Shown here one piece after another: positions 1-10,086 of a stretch of DNA of 64,000 bases; the stretch's first letter is position 1; every line of letters starts with the position of its first letter. The position numbers and the translations under genes were made by a program. Source of the DNA: Bacteroidales bacterium (GTDB lineage Bacteria > Bacteroidota > Bacteroidia > Bacteroidales > JAADGE01). Location: positions 20,261 through 84,260 of the forward strand of contig JAKISF010000012.1 of assembly GCA_021648725.1 (NCBI GenBank). The letters are read 5' to 3'. Under the pieces are notes generated by a model. That model saw only the letters and a list, made by a program, of their open reading frames with translations, was not told where the DNA came from and searched no databases.

Positions 1-1351
1 CTTTAGGCGAATCAACCGGGTCTCTGTTAATATGTGTAATAATAAAACCTTCTTTTACACCTGCTCTCATTAATTTTCCTGCTTGAAGGTCTGTAACAAC
101 CACACCCGATTCAATATTTAAATCTTTTTTTTGTGAGTCAGAAATTTCTGTAAAACTGGCACCCAAAACATCAATAATGTTTTTATTTACAACATCTGTT
201 GTTCCTAAACTGTTTTTAAGTTCAACTAAGAATTTTTTCAACTTATTATTTCTTAACACCCAAACATCAATTTTATCTCCGGGGCTGAACCTGCTTATTT
301 GTTCTTGTAATTCAGAAACTTTCTCAACTTTTGTTTCATTTATTTTAATAATAACATCTTTAATTTTGATACCTGCATCTTCGGCGGCACTTCCGGTATT
401 AACATTTACAACATAAATACCCTCTGGTTTTTCTAAATCTAATTCTTCTGCAATTTTTGAATCAACATCTTTAATATTTATTCCGAGCAAAGCTCTTTGA
501 ACGGTTCCGTATTCCATTAAATCAGAAACTACTTTTTTGACTATAGTTACCGGAACAGCAAAAGAGTAGCCTGTGTATGAGCCTGTTTGTGAGGCTATTG
601 CAGTGTTAATGCCTACAAGTTCTCCGTTTGTGTTAACTAATGCACCGCCGCTGTTACCGGGATTAACAGCAGCATCAGTCTGAATAAATGATTCAATTGC
701 ATATTGCTGTTTTTGCCTCAGTAAATTAATATTTCTTTCTTTTGCACTTACAATACCTGCCGTAACCGTTGAGGTTAAATTAAAAGGATTTCCTACCGCC
801 AAAACCCATTCCCCCACTTTTAAAGCATCTGAATTTCCGTAAGGAATTGTCGGTAAATTTTCAGCTTCAATTTTTACTAATGCAATATCAGTTGCGGGGT
901 CTCTTCCTATAAGTTTTGCACTGAATGTTCTGTTGTCATTTAAAACAATTTCAATATTATTTGCATTTTCAATAACATGATTATTTGTAACGATATAACC
1001 GTCTGCCGACATAATTACACCTGAACCTGATGCCATTTGCGGCATTCTGTGTCCGTATGGGCTTCCTCCGAAAGGATCTCCGAAAAAGAAATCTGATATT
1101 GAAGGCTGTCTGTTATTTTGGGCGTATGTAGTTTTAACATGAACAACAGCATTAACTGTTTTTTCCGCTGCAACGGTAAAATCGGGCAGGGTAGTAACAA
1201 TACTGCTTTGAATATTATTTACGGGAACGACATTACTGACTTCTGCCTGCCGAATAAATTGTTTTTCGCTGAAAAACCAACTTATACCGTATGCCGTAAA
1301 TCCTCCGATTAAAGCAACTAAAAAAACACTTAAAACTTTTTTTGCTTTCAT
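1..1351 (-). CDS. htrA: HtrA/Deg-family periplasmic serine protease, C-terminus cut by window edge
   Basis: This is a trypsin-fold protease and chaperone that degrades misfolded envelope proteins. Translation from the ATG at 1351 gives an N-terminal membrane anchor or signal, then a protease domain with the full triad: His125 (TNNHVIE), Asp155 (DPATDIALV) and Ser234 in NPGNSGGAL. A PDZ domain follows (around residues 290-375), and a second PDZ begins before the window ends. About 450 residues are visible; the family usually has 480-500, so only the tail is missing. The gene stands alone and is divergent from dapF. The triad and domain order make the family secure. Whether it is a DegP, DegQ or DegS equivalent cannot be decided here. 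Confidence 0.95.
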   Translation of the reverse strand, partial: MKAKKVLSVFLVALIGGFTAYGISWFFSEKQFIRQAEVSNVVPVNNIQSSIVTTLPDFTVAAEKTVNAVVHVKTTYAQNNRQPSISDFFFGDPFGGSPYGHRMPQMASGSGVIMSADGYIVTNNHVIENANNIEIVLNDNRTFSAKLIGRDPATDIALVKIEAENLPTIPYGNSDALKVGEWVLAVGNPFNLTSTVTAGIVSAKERNINLLRQKQQYAIESFIQTDAAVNPGNSGGALVNTNGELVGINTAIASQTGSYTGYSFAVPVTIVKKVVSDLMEYGTVQRALLGINIKDVDSKIAEELDLEKPEGIYVVNVNTGSAAEDAGIKIKDVIIKINETKVEKVSELQEQISRFSPGDKIDVWVLRNNKLKKFLVELKNSLGTTDVVNKNIIDVLGASFTEISDSQKKDLNIESGVVVTDLQAGKLMRAGVKEGFIITHINRDPVDSPK

Positions 1352-1568
1352 TTTCTTGAATTTTAATGATTAATAACCTTTTTAAAACGAAAAAATATAA
1401 ATAATAATATATGTTTTATTTGTAAAATGTCAGTTTTAAATTGTTGTTTGTTTGCGGAATTTAAAATATCAAAATATTTACCGGAATAAATATAGCTGAC
1501 AATATTTCATGTTTTTAAAAAAATAAAACGAAAAAGAAGCCGAAAAGTTACATTTTATTCTTTAATTT

Positions 1569-1576
1569 TACTTTTG
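1569..1576 (+). promoter_or_regulatory. Bacteroidota -7 promoter box for dapF
   Basis: TACTTTTG fits the Bacteroidota -7 consensus TAnnTTTG and lies 17 bases before the dapF ATG. This implies a very short leader of about 10 bases. No clear -33 TTTG is seen at the expected distance. Confidence 0.5.
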
Positions 1577-1593
1577 TAATTTATTTTTTTAAG

Positions 1594-2385
1594 ATGTTTA
1601 AGTTTTATAAGTATCACGGTGCAGGAAATGATTTTGTGTTAATTGATAATTTCAATGATACGATTTTCAACTTTACAAAAAGTGACATTCAAAAAATATG
1701 TGACAGAAATTTCGGGATAGGTGCTGACGGATTAATGATATTAAAAAAACATCATGAATACGATTTTGAAATGGATTATTATAATTCTGACGGAAGCGGA
1801 GGCACAATGTGCGGAAACGGAGGAAGGTGTATTGTTGCATTTGCCGAAAAACTTGGGCTAATTAATAATTATGCGAAATTTTTGGCTTCTGACGGCGTTC
1901 ATGAGGCATATATTTATGACGGAAATTCGGTTAAGTTAAAAATGACAGATGTTGAAAATATCAGTAAAGCAGGAGAAGATTATATATGCTACACCGGTTC
2001 ACCCCATTACATAAAGTTTGAAAATGATATTGCTAAAAAGGATGTGTTTAGGGAAGGCAGAGAAATAAGATATTCAGACACATATAAAAAGGAAGGAATT
2101 AATGTTAATTTTATAAAAGTTAATAATGATAACACGCTAAATATCAGGACTTACGAGCGAGGTGTAGAAGCTGAAACTTTTGCTTGCGGAACCGGTGCGG
2201 TTGCATCGGCACTTTCTTTTGCAAATTTAAACGGTAATACTTCCGGAGAATATTTACTGCATGCAAAAGGCGGCAAATTAAAAGTAAGTTTTAATAAAAA
2301 AGATAACAAATATGTTGATATTTGGTTAACCGGACCTGTTCAATTTGTATTTGAAGGCAGGTTTACTTTAGATATTCTGAAATAA
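1594..2385 (+). CDS. dapF: Diaminopimelate epimerase
   Basis: It interconverts LL- and meso-diaminopimelate in the cytoplasm, feeding lysine and peptidoglycan synthesis. The 263-residue protein has normal family length. Both catalytic cysteines are present: Cys73 in MCGNGGRC and Cys198 in ACGTGA, the latter preceded by the YERGVEAET substrate loop. The N-terminal [11 protein letters not shown] motif is also typical. The ATG at 1594 follows the -7 box closely and gives the standard N-terminus. The 3' end overlaps the convergent histidine kinase gene by 23 bases. No other lys/dap gene is nearby. Confidence 0.97.
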   Translation: MFKFYKYHGAGNDFVLIDNFNDTIFNFTKSDIQKICDRNFGIGADGLMILKKHHEYDFEMDYYNSDGSGGTMCGNGGRCIVAFAEKLGLINNYAKFLASDGVHEAYIYDGNSVKLKMTDVENISKAGEDYICYTGSPHYIKFENDIAKKDVFREGREIRYSDTYKKEGINVNFIKVNNDNTLNIRTYERGVEAETFACGTGAVASALSFANLNGNTSGEYLLHAKGGKLKVSFNKKDNKYVDIWLTGPVQFVFEGRFTLDILK

Positions 2386-5300
2386 TCTTTCTGAATGATT
2401 TTCCGCTTACGGGTTTTGTAATATATTCATCAAAGACGTGACTGTACATGTCAATTTCTTCTTTTATTGCATTTGCGGTAATTGCAATAATGGGGGTTTT
2501 ATCAAATTTATTATTTTGTCTTATTATTTTTGCTGTTTCATAGCCGTTTAATCCCGGTAATTGAATATCCATAAGAATTATATCGGGAATAAATGTTTCA
2601 AGTTTTTCAAGAGCTTCGTTTCCGGTTGAGGCTTCAATTATTTTTATATTGTCGTCTTCAATAAACAATGAAATAAGTTCTTTGTTAAAGTCAATGTCTT
2701 CTACATGAAGAATTGAAGATTGTTTTAAAGGTTTATTTCGTAAATTATTGCGTTCAGTTTTTTTTGGATTATTTTCAATAATTTCAATATTTTTTAACTC
2801 TAAGGTAAAAACAGAACCTATGCCGACAGAACTTTTTACGGTGAGATTTCCGTTCATCAATTCGGCAAATCTTTTTGAAATTGCAAGTCCTAATCCTGTT
2901 CCTCCGTATTTTCTTGTGCTTTGACCTTCAACTTGCCTGAAACTTTCAAAAATAGCAGATATTTGATCTGCCGGTATTCCTATTCCTGTGTCTCTTACTT
3001 CAATAATCAGATTAAATTTGTTTTTTTTGTTTAAATCAGAACTTTGTTTGCCTTTTAGTATTATTGATACTGAGCCCTTTTCCGTAAATTTAAGAGCATT
3101 ATTTACCAAGTTAATAAGAATTTGTTCTAAACGCAGAGCATCAAGTTTTATTATTCGGGGTATGTTATCAGCAATATCTATATTTATCGGTATTTTCTTC
3201 TTTTCAGCAAGTTCGGAGAAAATTACGGGTATTTTATTTATAATGTCTTCGATGTTACAAGCTGCATTTTCAATTTTTAATTGGTCTGCCTCTATTTTAG
3301 ATAAATCAAGGATGTCATTAATAAGTTTTAATAAATTGTTCCCGCTTAAAGCAATATTTTCAGTAAATGAGATATGTTTTTTATCTGTAAGTTTATTAAT
3401 TAGTATTTCAGAAAACCCGATTATTGCATTCAAGGGTGTTCTTATTTCATGACTCATATTTGCTAAAAACTCACTTTTTAAACGATTTGATTCTTCTGCT
3501 TGTTGTTTTGCAATTTTAAGGGCTTGTTCTGCTTTTTTTCTTTCGGTTATGTCTGTAAATGTAATTTGAATTGCTTTTTCGCCTTCATACATAATCATTT
3601 TTCCGTAAACATCAACGTCTATAATTTCTCCGTCAATTCTTATGAATTTTTGTTCGGAATGGTGATCTGTATTTTTTTGCATAATACTGTTTAATGCATT
3701 CTTTGCATGTTCTGAGTAATCGGGATGAACAAATTGCAGAACATTTGTATTTTTAATAATTTTAGCATCTTTAATTTTGAATGTCTTAAGTGTTTTTGAA
3801 TTAACATATTTAATGTTTCCGTTAAAATCATGAATAACAACTGACATAATTGCATTTTCAGCTAATGTTTTGTATTTTTTTTCGCTGTCTGTTAATGCTT
3901 TTTCGTTTTTTTTACGATTTGTGACATTTCTTACAATTCCCATTATAAGCTGTTTTTCTCCTACATTTATTGTGTCGCCTGTTATTTCTGCAGTATAGCT
4001 TGAGCCGTTCTTGCGTTTTAGTTCTATTTCAAATGAGTATCCGCTTTCGCCTATTTTTTCAGCGAAATTTGAGTTTTCTTTATTTTTTTTCATATCAAAA
4101 ACAGACATGCTCAAAAGCTCTTTTTCAGAATATCCTGTTATTTTACAAAATGTAGAATTAACGAAGACATAATTCCCTTTTGTATCTGCAATAGTAATTC
4201 CTTCTGATGATTGCTCGGTTATTGCTCTGAATTTTTCTTCACTGTCAATTAATGCTTGTTTAACTTTTTTCTGCTCGGTAATATCTTCTTTTATTGCTAT
4301 GTAATTTGTAATTTCATTCGCATCGTTAATTATAGGTGATATAATTGCTTTCTCAATAAAATGAGTTCCGTCTTTTTTCTTATTTATTAGTTCTCCTTTC
4401 CATATTTTTCCTTTTGTAATAGCTTGCCATAAGTCTGTATAAGTTTCTTTTTTTGTTTTGTCTGTTTTTAATATTCTGGGATTTTTCCCTAATACTTCTT
4501 CTTTGCCGTAACCTGTAAGTTTTGTGAAGTTCGGATTTACGTATTCAAGGTTTCCTGCTGTATCAGTAATTGCAATTGTTAACGGATTTTGTTCTATTGC
4601 GGTTGATAATTTTAAAATTTCTTGTTCTGTTTTTTTTCGTTCTGTAATATCTTTTACAATTCCTATGGCATTCCATAAGTCTTTTATTTTAATTGCTGAT
4701 AAAGATAATTCTATAGGAAAAGTTTCGCCGGATTTTCGTACTGCTTGAAGTTCTATTGTTTTATTTATTACATTGCCTTCTCCTGTATGTCTGAATTTCT
4801 CAAATGCTTTATTTGCAACTTCTTTGTATTTGGAAAGAGGTAAAATGCTGTGTAAGTGTTTGTTAATTATTTCTTTTTCGGTATAACCGAATATTTTTTG
4901 TGCTGCTTTATTCCAAAATTCAACTTTACCTTCGTTATTTATTAAAATTATGGCATCATTTGCCGAGTTTGTAATAGCTTTGAATTTTTCCTCACTTTCT
5001 TTTAATTCAATTTCTGCTTTTTTTCTGTCAGTAATGTCGTGATATACTGACATCTTAGAATCATTGTCTAACAGAATATTATTTATTGTTCTGAATTTAT
5101 CTCTTAAATTGTCTTTTAAGTCATAAGTAATTATTTTTTCTTTTTTTAATTTTTCAAAAATACACCACTCACACTTTTCGTTTAAATGATATATCGCTTT
5201 GTAACATTTTTCATCTTTTTTATCTCCGTTTGTTAAACGTTTCATTGCTTCATTTTGGTAACTTATCTTATAATCGGAAGATGTAATATAAATAGGATCA

Positions 5301-5953
5301 ATAAATGAATCGATTAACTTTTTAAATTTCTCCTCACTTTCAAAAAGCTCTTTGGTTCTTTTTTTTATATCAAATTCTAATTTATTATTAAATTCTTCTA
5401 ACAGTTTATTTTTCTTTTCAATATCTTTATAAGATTGTTTTAACTTTGTTTTTAAAATAATTTTTTCTAACTCTTGTGATGCTCGTATTGCTGTTATTCT
5501 CAGAACTGATTCAATAGTTTTTTTATTTTCTATTTTTCCTTTAAACAGTATCGAAATTAATCCGATAGTATTATTTTCAGAACTTTGTAACGAAATTCCG
5601 ATGTAGCTGTTTATTTGCATTTTTAATAATAAAAGGTCATCAGGAAATAGTTTTGTGACATTTGAGTCAAAACAGTAAAATTGCCCTTCTAAAACTTTTT
5701 TGCAAGGCGTTCCTTCTAATTTGTAATTTATATTTTCTGTTATTCCTGAGGAATTACAAAAAGAAACCGTTTCCGTTATTTCCGGTTCTTTTGATGAGTA
5801 TTTACCGATTAAAACATAATCAGCATCAAATAACTTAGATAAGAATATTGACAGTGCATTAAGGAAAGCATTTTTTTCGGCACTTATTTTTTGTTCTGAA
5901 ATAAATTTTAAAGTTCTTTCTATTTTTTGTATTTGATCTTTTTCACAATCCAT
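2363..5953 (-). CDS. Multi-PAS hybrid sensor histidine kinase with C-terminal receiver
   Basis: This 1,196-residue two-component sensor has, in order: a GAF-like N-terminal region (about 15-165), a coiled coil (165-210), five PAS repeats (roughly 210-310, 325-445, 450-570, 575-690 and 695-815), a HisKA dimerisation domain with phospho-acceptor His835 ([10 protein letters not shown]), and a HATPase domain (N box [10 protein letters not shown]1 DTGIGIP, G2 [10 protein letters not shown]). It ends in a receiver with phospho-acceptor Asp1129 (ILMDIQLPG) and the conserved KP pair near the end. No membrane segment or signal peptide is evident, so it probably senses cytoplasmic cues. PAS1 carries a C-x11-C-x2-C cluster near residues 250-265. 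There is no adjacent response regulator, so the partner is unknown. The start follows from the first in-frame ATG. Confidence 0.95.
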   Translation of the reverse strand: MDCEKDQIQKIERTLKFISEQKISAEKNAFLNALSIFLSKLFDADYVLIGKYSSKEPEITETVSFCNSSGITENINYKLEGTPCKKVLEGQFYCFDSNVTKLFPDDLLLLKMQINSYIGISLQSSENNTIGLISILFKGKIENKKTIESVLRITAIRASQELEKIILKTKLKQSYKDIEKKNKLLEEFNNKLEFDIKKRTKELFESEEKFKKLIDSFIDPIYITSSDYKISYQNEAMKRLTNGDKKDEKCYKAIYHLNEKCEWCIFEKLKKEKIITYDLKDNLRDKFRTINNILLDNDSKMSVYHDITDRKKAEIELKESEEKFKAITNSANDAIILINNEGKVEFWNKAAQKIFGYTEKEIINKHLHSILPLSKYKEVANKAFEKFRHTGEGNVINKTIELQAVRKSGETFPIELSLSAIKIKDLWNAIGIVKDITERKKTEQEILKLSTAIEQNPLTIAITDTAGNLEYVNPNFTKLTGYGKEEVLGKNPRILKTDKTKKETYTDLWQAITKGKIWKGELINKKKDGTHFIEKAIISPIINDANEITNYIAIKEDITEQKKVKQALIDSEEKFRAITEQSSEGITIADTKGNYVFVNSTFCKITGYSEKELLSMSVFDMKKNKENSNFAEKIGESGYSFEIELKRKNGSSYTAEITGDTINVGEKQLIMGIVRNVTNRKKNEKALTDSEKKYKTLAENAIMSVVIHDFNGNIKYVNSKTLKTFKIKDAKIIKNTNVLQFVHPDYSEHAKNALNSIMQKNTDHHSEQKFIRIDGEIIDVDVYGKMIMYEGEKAIQITFTDITERKKAEQALKIAKQQAEESNRLKSEFLANMSHEIRTPLNAIIGFSEILINKLTDKKHISFTENIALSGNNLLKLINDILDLSKIEADQLKIENAACNIEDIINKIPVIFSELAEKKKIPINIDIADNIPRIIKLDALRLEQILINLVNNALKFTEKGSVSIILKGKQSSDLNKKNKFNLIIEVRDTGIGIPADQISAIFESFRQVEGQSTRKYGGTGLGLAISKRFAELMNGNLTVKSSVGIGSVFTLELKNIEIIENNPKKTERNNLRNKPLKQSSILHVEDIDFNKELISLFIEDDNIKIIEASTGNEALEKLETFIPDIILMDIQLPGLNGYETAKIIRQNNKFDKTPIIAITANAIKEEIDMYSHVFDEYITKPVSGKSFRKIISEYLK

Positions 5954-6228
5954 ATTATAGCTGTATATTTTTAATAAACATGTTGTTTAACACCATTATT
6001 GCAAAACAACTAATATTTTTTGGATTTCAAACTTTAAACAGAAAAATTTATTATTTCTCTGTGTTATTTGTTTTCGACCGGCATTGCATATTAAGAATAT
6101 GATGCTAAACTGCACTTTTTCATAATTGTAGATTTTATCTGCATAAATGCAAACATGTAAGAAAATTAAGTAAGCCTATTTTTGAAATTAATTATACAGA
6201 AGAATACAAAAAGATTATAAAACAAGAG

Positions 6229-6833
6229 TTGATTGATAATTATCCGGATAGTGGAAAACTAATTGAAAAACAAGGAAAAGGCACACCACAAGGCGGAGTA
6301 ATCAGTCCTTTACTTGCCAATTTGTTTCTCCACTATGTTTTGGATAAATGGCTGTCAATAAAGTATCTGCAAATAAGATTTGTGTGTTATGCCGATGATG
6401 CGATTATACATTGCAGAACAAAATCCGAAGCCGATGCAGTCTTAAAAGCAATAAATGAAAGAGTTTCAGAATGCAAATTACAATTGCATGAAAAGAAAAC
6501 AAAGATAGCCTATTGCAAGGATTACAGACGCAAAGAGAAGTTCGAGAATGTAAAGTTTGATTTTCTTGGATTCAGTTTCAAACCGCAAAGACAGAAGATA
6601 TAGCAGAACTGTTAAATCCGAAAATCAGAGGTTGGATAAATTACTACGGCAAATACAGGAAATGGGAATTAAATCGTACTTTACGCAGACTTCACAGACG
6701 TTTAGCGAAATGGTTATTAAATAAATACAAACGTTTAAAGTGGAGTTTCCGAAGAGCATTTAAATTGTTGCATAAGATAAAACTATCTAAACCAACACTA
6801 TTTGCACATTGGAAAGCCGGATATAATTTATGA
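6229..6833 (+). pseudogene. ltrA: Decayed group II intron reverse transcriptase/maturase
   Basis: The first frame (6229-6603) encodes the centre of a group II intron reverse transcriptase: GTPQGGVISPLLANLFLHY, the catalytic YADD box, and the FDFLGFSFKP block. The fingers region that should precede it is absent. At about 6590 the text jumps frame. The maturase domain resumes in frame from about 6594 as EDIAELLNPKIRGWINYYGKY and runs to TGA at 6831-6833. The roughly 50 residues normally between these blocks are missing, so an internal deletion plus frameshift has occurred. The coding text extends upstream without a stop (about 6121-6228) but does not look like RT. Not functional as it stands. 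Confidence 0.85.
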
Positions 6834-6844
6834 TTGAATAAGAA

Positions 6845-6911
6845 GAGCCGTGTGAGGGGAGACTTTCAAGCACGGTTCTGTGAGAGGCTTGCGGTAAAAT
6901 TCCGCTTGCCT
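6845..6911 (+). ncRNA. Group II intron RNA domains V and VI
   Basis: Positions 6845-6878 form the 34-base domain V hairpin: GAGCCGTG at 6845-6852 pairs with CACGGTTC at 6871-6878, the signature of the catalytic domain. Domain VI follows at 6885-6911 as AGGC-tt-GCGG paired with CCGC-tt-GCCT. The intron 3' end should lie a few bases later (about 6914). Together with the upstream maturase pieces this is the 3' end of a bacterial group II intron. No GTGYG 5' boundary was recognised upstream, so the intron is truncated. Confidence 0.8.
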
Positions 6912-7178
6912 ACTTGAGCAAAACAATAAATAGACAAAGCCGTTCGGAATAGCGTCTTCGCTGCTTCGGCAATAAACAGTAGCTTGCAGTTGCTTAAATG
7001 CGACAGCATTTATCATGTTCAATTAAGGCTGTACTCGGTTCGGCAAACGGTTTGCATCCGTTGTTATATTGTAAAGTTATTTTTATAATATTTACAAATT
7101 TTTCATTATTTTTATCAAAGCAAAACAAACTGCGGTAAAATGCAAAACAAAACATAACACAATACTGCTTCGGAAGTT
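6912..7178. other. Gene-free stretch after the intron remnant
   Basis: No gene is seen. The left part (6915-7070) is GC-richer than its surroundings and holds short palindromes such as AACGG-tttgcat-CCGTT near 7045-7065. It may be residual mobile-element DNA. The right part is low-complexity AT-rich sequence. Confidence 0.5.
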
Positions 7179-7207
7179 ACAAAAAACAATCGAGGTTGAA
7201 ACCTCGA
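7179..7207 (-). terminator. Rho-independent terminator of the prenyltransferase gene
   Basis: A perfect 8-bp inverted repeat (TCGAGGTT / AACCTCGA, 7190-7207) with a 2-base centre is followed on the minus strand by TTGTTTTTTG. It lies 65 bases beyond the stop codon of the minus-strand prenyltransferase gene. Confidence 0.75.
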
Positions 7208-7271
7208 AACTTGAAAATACACAATTGAAGGCTCAACTTCTAATTACCTATGCTGTAAAAAAAGAAAAAAC

Positions 7272-8147
7272 TTAACCGATATACAAACTAACAATCGTAA
7301 AAACAGCAAAAATAACACTTGCAATTCCGTTCACCGTAAAAAATGATAAGTTTACTTTACTTAAATCATTAGTTTTTACAATAATATGTTGATAAAATAA
7401 CGAAGAACCGAAAAAGAATGCTCCCGCCCAATACCAAATTCCCAAAAAATCGGCACCTATTATTCCTGCCCAAATAATAAATCCGGCAGTAATGAGATGC
7501 AGCAAAATTGAAAGATTTAAAGCATTCTTTTTTCCTATAAAAGCAGGAATTGATTTCAATTTTTCTTTTTTGTCAAATTCCTCGTCTTGAAGGGAATAAA
7601 TAATGTCAAAACCTGCCGTCCAAAATAATACTGTTAATGAAAATAAAACAGGAAGTAATGAAAATTCACCGGTAACGGCTAAATATGAACCTACCGGAGC
7701 CAATGAAAGCCCCAGCCCTAAAACAAAGTGACTTAATGCCGTAAATCTTTTTGTATAACTGTAGCCGAGAACCACAATTAATGCAACCGGAGCAAGCATA
7801 AAAACGAACATATTAATAAAAAATGTTGCAATTAAAAACAAAACTGAATTGATAATTACAAACCATAAAGCATATTCGGCTTTTATTTTACCGGAAGGAA
7901 TTTCTCGAATAACAGTTCTGGGGTTTTTTGCGTCAATTTTTCTGTCTAACCATCGGTTAAAACCCATAGCAGCATTTCTTGCAAAAACCATATCTAATAA
8001 CACTAAAATTAAAATCTTAATACCTTCATTTGAAAAAAGGTTTGTTTCGGTTGTTTTAACAGCAAGAAAAAAACCGATAATTGCAAAAGGCATTGCAAAA
8101 ATAGTATGACTGAATTTTACAAGAGATAAGTAATTCTTTATCATCAA
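7272..8147 (-). CDS. mqnP: UbiA-family prenyltransferase, probably MqnP of the futalosine menaquinone route
   Basis: This integral membrane enzyme attaches an isoprenoid chain to an aromatic acceptor in quinone synthesis. The 291-residue protein shows about eight or nine hydrophobic segments. It has both aspartate-rich prenyl-diphosphate/Mg motifs: NRWLDRKIDAKNPRT (first) and SLQDEEFDKKEK (second). The N-terminal SHTIFAMPFAIIGFF matches the UbiA-like subfamily often annotated as 4-hydroxybenzoate polyprenyltransferase. Bacteroidota normally lack ubiquinone, so a role in futalosine-type menaquinone synthesis (MqnP) is inferred rather than UbiA proper; no other mqn gene is in the window to confirm this. 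It is divergent from the sigma factor gene and has its own terminator. Confidence 0.85.
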   Translation of the reverse strand: MMIKNYLSLVKFSHTIFAMPFAIIGFFLAVKTTETNLFSNEGIKILILVLLDMVFARNAAMGFNRWLDRKIDAKNPRTVIREIPSGKIKAEYALWFVIINSVLFLIATFFINMFVFMLAPVALIVVLGYSYTKRFTALSHFVLGLGLSLAPVGSYLAVTGEFSLLPVLFSLTVLFWTAGFDIIYSLQDEEFDKKEKLKSIPAFIGKKNALNLSILLHLITAGFIIWAGIIGADFLGIWYWAGAFFFGSSLFYQHIIVKTNDLSKVNLSFFTVNGIASVIFAVFTIVSLYIG

Positions 8148-8173
8148 AATTTGAGCTTATATCAATTAGTTCA

Positions 8174-8181
8174 CAAAATTA
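8174..8181 (-). promoter_or_regulatory. -7 promoter box for the prenyltransferase gene
   Basis: On the minus strand this reads TAATTTTG, matching TAnnTTTG, and ends 27 bases before the ATG at 8147. It lies back to back with the sigma-factor promoter, so the two divergent genes share a 99-base control region. Confidence 0.45.
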
Positions 8182-8186
8182 ACTTA

Positions 8187-8220
8187 TTTGTTCAATTTTA
8201 ACTAAAATTTCTTAAATTTG
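8187..8220 (+). promoter_or_regulatory. Promoter of the sigma/anti-sigma operon
   Basis: TTTG at 8187-8190 and TAAATTTG at 8213-8220 are separated by 22 bases, close to the Bacteroidota TTTG-N19-21-TAnnTTTG arrangement. The -7 box ends 26 bases before the TTG start codon. Confidence 0.5.
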
Positions 8221-8246
8221 TATTTCTTTTTCAAAACATAAAATAT

Positions 8247-8855
8247 TTGGGTAAGCTAACTGAAATATCTGATAATAACTTAGTTTCTTTATACAAAGAA
8301 AACGGCAATAAAGAAATTATCGGCGAGTTATATAAACGCTACACTCAATTTGTGTTTTTGGTTTCCATGAAATATCTAAAAAACGAAGCTGAAAGCAAAG
8401 ACAGTGTTATGCAAATTTTTGAAAAACTATTTAAAGACTTGCAAAATCATAAAGTAGATAACTTTAAATCATGGCTGTATATGGTTACTCGCAATCATTG
8501 TTTAATGTTTTTACGAAAGCAACAAACTATTTTAAAAAACCGACAAGAACTTAAAAAAGATTCAGAGAATTTTATGGAAAATGATATGAATTCTCATCTT
8601 ATGGGAAATGATATCGAAGAAAAGAAAATTGAAACTATTCAAGATGCTGTTTCTCAATTAAATAAAGAACAGCAAGAATGTGTTAAATTGTTCTATATTG
8701 AAGGAAAATCATATTCGGAAATTGAAAAAATTACAAATTACTCGTTAAAAAAAGTAAAGAGTTATATACAAAACGGAAAAAGAAACCTAAAAAACATATT
8801 AACAAAAGCAGGAATATCAGCCATAATACTAATTTTTATCTTACTCGCTCAATGA
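8247..8855 (+). CDS. ECF-type RNA polymerase sigma factor with a C-terminal membrane tail
   Basis: This 202-residue sigma-70-family factor directs RNA polymerase to a dedicated regulon. Region 2 lies at about residues 20-95 (LYKRYTQFVF through SWLYMVTRNHCLMFLRK). Region 4 lies at about 130-182 (LNKEQQECVKLFYIEGKSYS, then the helix-turn-helix). The last 18-20 residues (AGISAIILIFILLAQ) are strongly hydrophobic, which is unusual for a sigma factor and suggests anchoring at the inner membrane. It appears to start at TTG 8247 with no better ATG upstream. Its stop overlaps the next gene's start as ATGA, so sigma and anti-sigma are translationally coupled. Confidence 0.88.
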   Translation: MGKLTEISDNNLVSLYKENGNKEIIGELYKRYTQFVFLVSMKYLKNEAESKDSVMQIFEKLFKDLQNHKVDNFKSWLYMVTRNHCLMFLRKQQTILKNRQELKKDSENFMENDMNSHLMGNDIEEKKIETIQDAVSQLNKEQQECVKLFYIEGKSYSEIEKITNYSLKKVKSYIQNGKRNLKNILTKAGISAIILIFILLAQ

Positions 8856-10051
8856 ATCCCAATTTCAATAAAATATTCGCCCGAAGTACATGTCTTACTA
8901 AAAATGAGATGATTGAGTACGTGTCAGGTAGTTTGTTCATTGAAGACAACCGAAAGGTTGAGATTCATTTAGCTGACTGTGAGGTGTGTAATGATGAAAT
9001 TGAGGGATTATCAAATATGAAAAATATTGAGAAATTAACTCTTATTATTTCTTCCCTAAATGATAAAATTGATACCCGAATTAACCAAGAAAAATTTAAG
9101 ATACCTGCAAATTCATCAAATAAATTTAACGTAAAAAGAATATTTTCAATTGCTGCCTCTGTTGCATTGTTGATAACAATAGGTTATGTAATTAATAATT
9201 TTGCAGATAAAAGTTCTGACAATCTTGCACAATCAGAATTAATAAACGAGGCTTTGCCGGGAGAAGCTGAATTAACAACAGAATCGGAAGCTATTGACGA
9301 ACTTAAAGAAACAGAAAGCTCAATTTCAGAAGATGTCAATACCGTTTCAGCGGAAAAGAATGAAGAAACAGTTGATATAACAGCAAGTGAAGATACTTAT
9401 ATCGAACAAACCAACCTGGCAATAACAGATAAAGGGGGAATTGTTGAAGATGCCGAAACTGAATATGTTTATACAGAAGAAACAGTCGGTGAAAATATAA
9501 ATACAGAAACTGACGAAGTTGTTATTGCTTCATATACTGACAGAAAAAGAAAAGAACAACCGAATGATACTGACGAAAAAGCTGATATAGAAGAAGACAG
9601 GTCAAAAAAAGAAAGTGCAAAATCAATGTTCGGTTTCACGAAAAGAGGTATTACATCGGGCAGTAATGAAACAAAACCGGCAGCAGGAATTAATTATCTG
9701 AGCATGAGAAACAGCGGTTTATTGTCTTATGATGTTAAAAGCTATGAAGAAGCAATTGAAGAATTTAACAAATACTTAACTTATAAACCGGAAGATTACG
9801 AAATTGTTTATAAATCAGGAATGTCTTATTATTACTTGAAAAAATATAATACTGCAGTCACAAGATTTAATAAGATAATTAACGGCGACATAAATAAATA
9901 TGTTGAAGATGCACAATGGTATAAATCAATAATTCTTATTAATCAAGGAAAAGAAAATGAAGCTTTATCACTTTTAAATCAAATTGTATTTAAAAACGGA
10001 AAATACCAAAAACGTGCTTTGGAGGCAATTAACCAAATTGAAAATAAATAA
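8852..10051 (+). CDS. Putative membrane anti-sigma factor with periplasmic TPR domain
   Basis: It probably sequesters the sigma factor encoded just upstream. The cytoplasmic N-terminus has a zinc-finger-like anti-sigma motif, His39-x3-Cys43-x2-Cys46 (HLADCEVC). A single membrane helix follows at about residues 96-116. Next is a long acidic, Glu/Thr-rich linker (about 120-270). The C-terminus has tetratricopeptide repeats (about 285-390, for example YEEAIEEFNKYLTYKPEDYE). This order places a TPR sensor or scaffold in the periplasm, so signal reception by protein-protein contact is a reasonable inference. The 4-base overlap with the sigma gene supports stoichiometric production. A general TPR protein without anti-sigma function is the alternative. 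Confidence 0.8.
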   Translation: MNPNFNKIFARSTCLTKNEMIEYVSGSLFIEDNRKVEIHLADCEVCNDEIEGLSNMKNIEKLTLIISSLNDKIDTRINQEKFKIPANSSNKFNVKRIFSIAASVALLITIGYVINNFADKSSDNLAQSELINEALPGEAELTTESEAIDELKETESSISEDVNTVSAEKNEETVDITASEDTYIEQTNLAITDKGGIVEDAETEYVYTEETVGENINTETDEVVIASYTDRKRKEQPNDTDEKADIEEDRSKKESAKSMFGFTKRGITSGSNETKPAAGINYLSMRNSGLLSYDVKSYEEAIEEFNKYLTYKPEDYEIVYKSGMSYYYLKKYNTAVTRFNKIINGDINKYVEDAQWYKSIILINQGKENEALSLLNQIVFKNGKYQKRALEAINQIENK

Positions 10052-10086
10052 CAGGCATATCCTAAGGCGAACAACTGTTTAATCAT

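Noticed and set aside
177..416. 79-residue plus-strand open frame
   Set aside because: It lies antisense within the HtrA/Deg protease, whose catalytic motifs read cleanly on the minus strand.
2988..3452. 154-residue plus-strand frame
   Set aside because: Antisense to the HATPase/HisKA region of the hybrid kinase; long only because of biased base use.
6915..7070. Short palindromes considered as integron attC sites
   Set aside because: No RYYYAAC/GTTRRRY pair in correct layout and no integrase or cassette genes.
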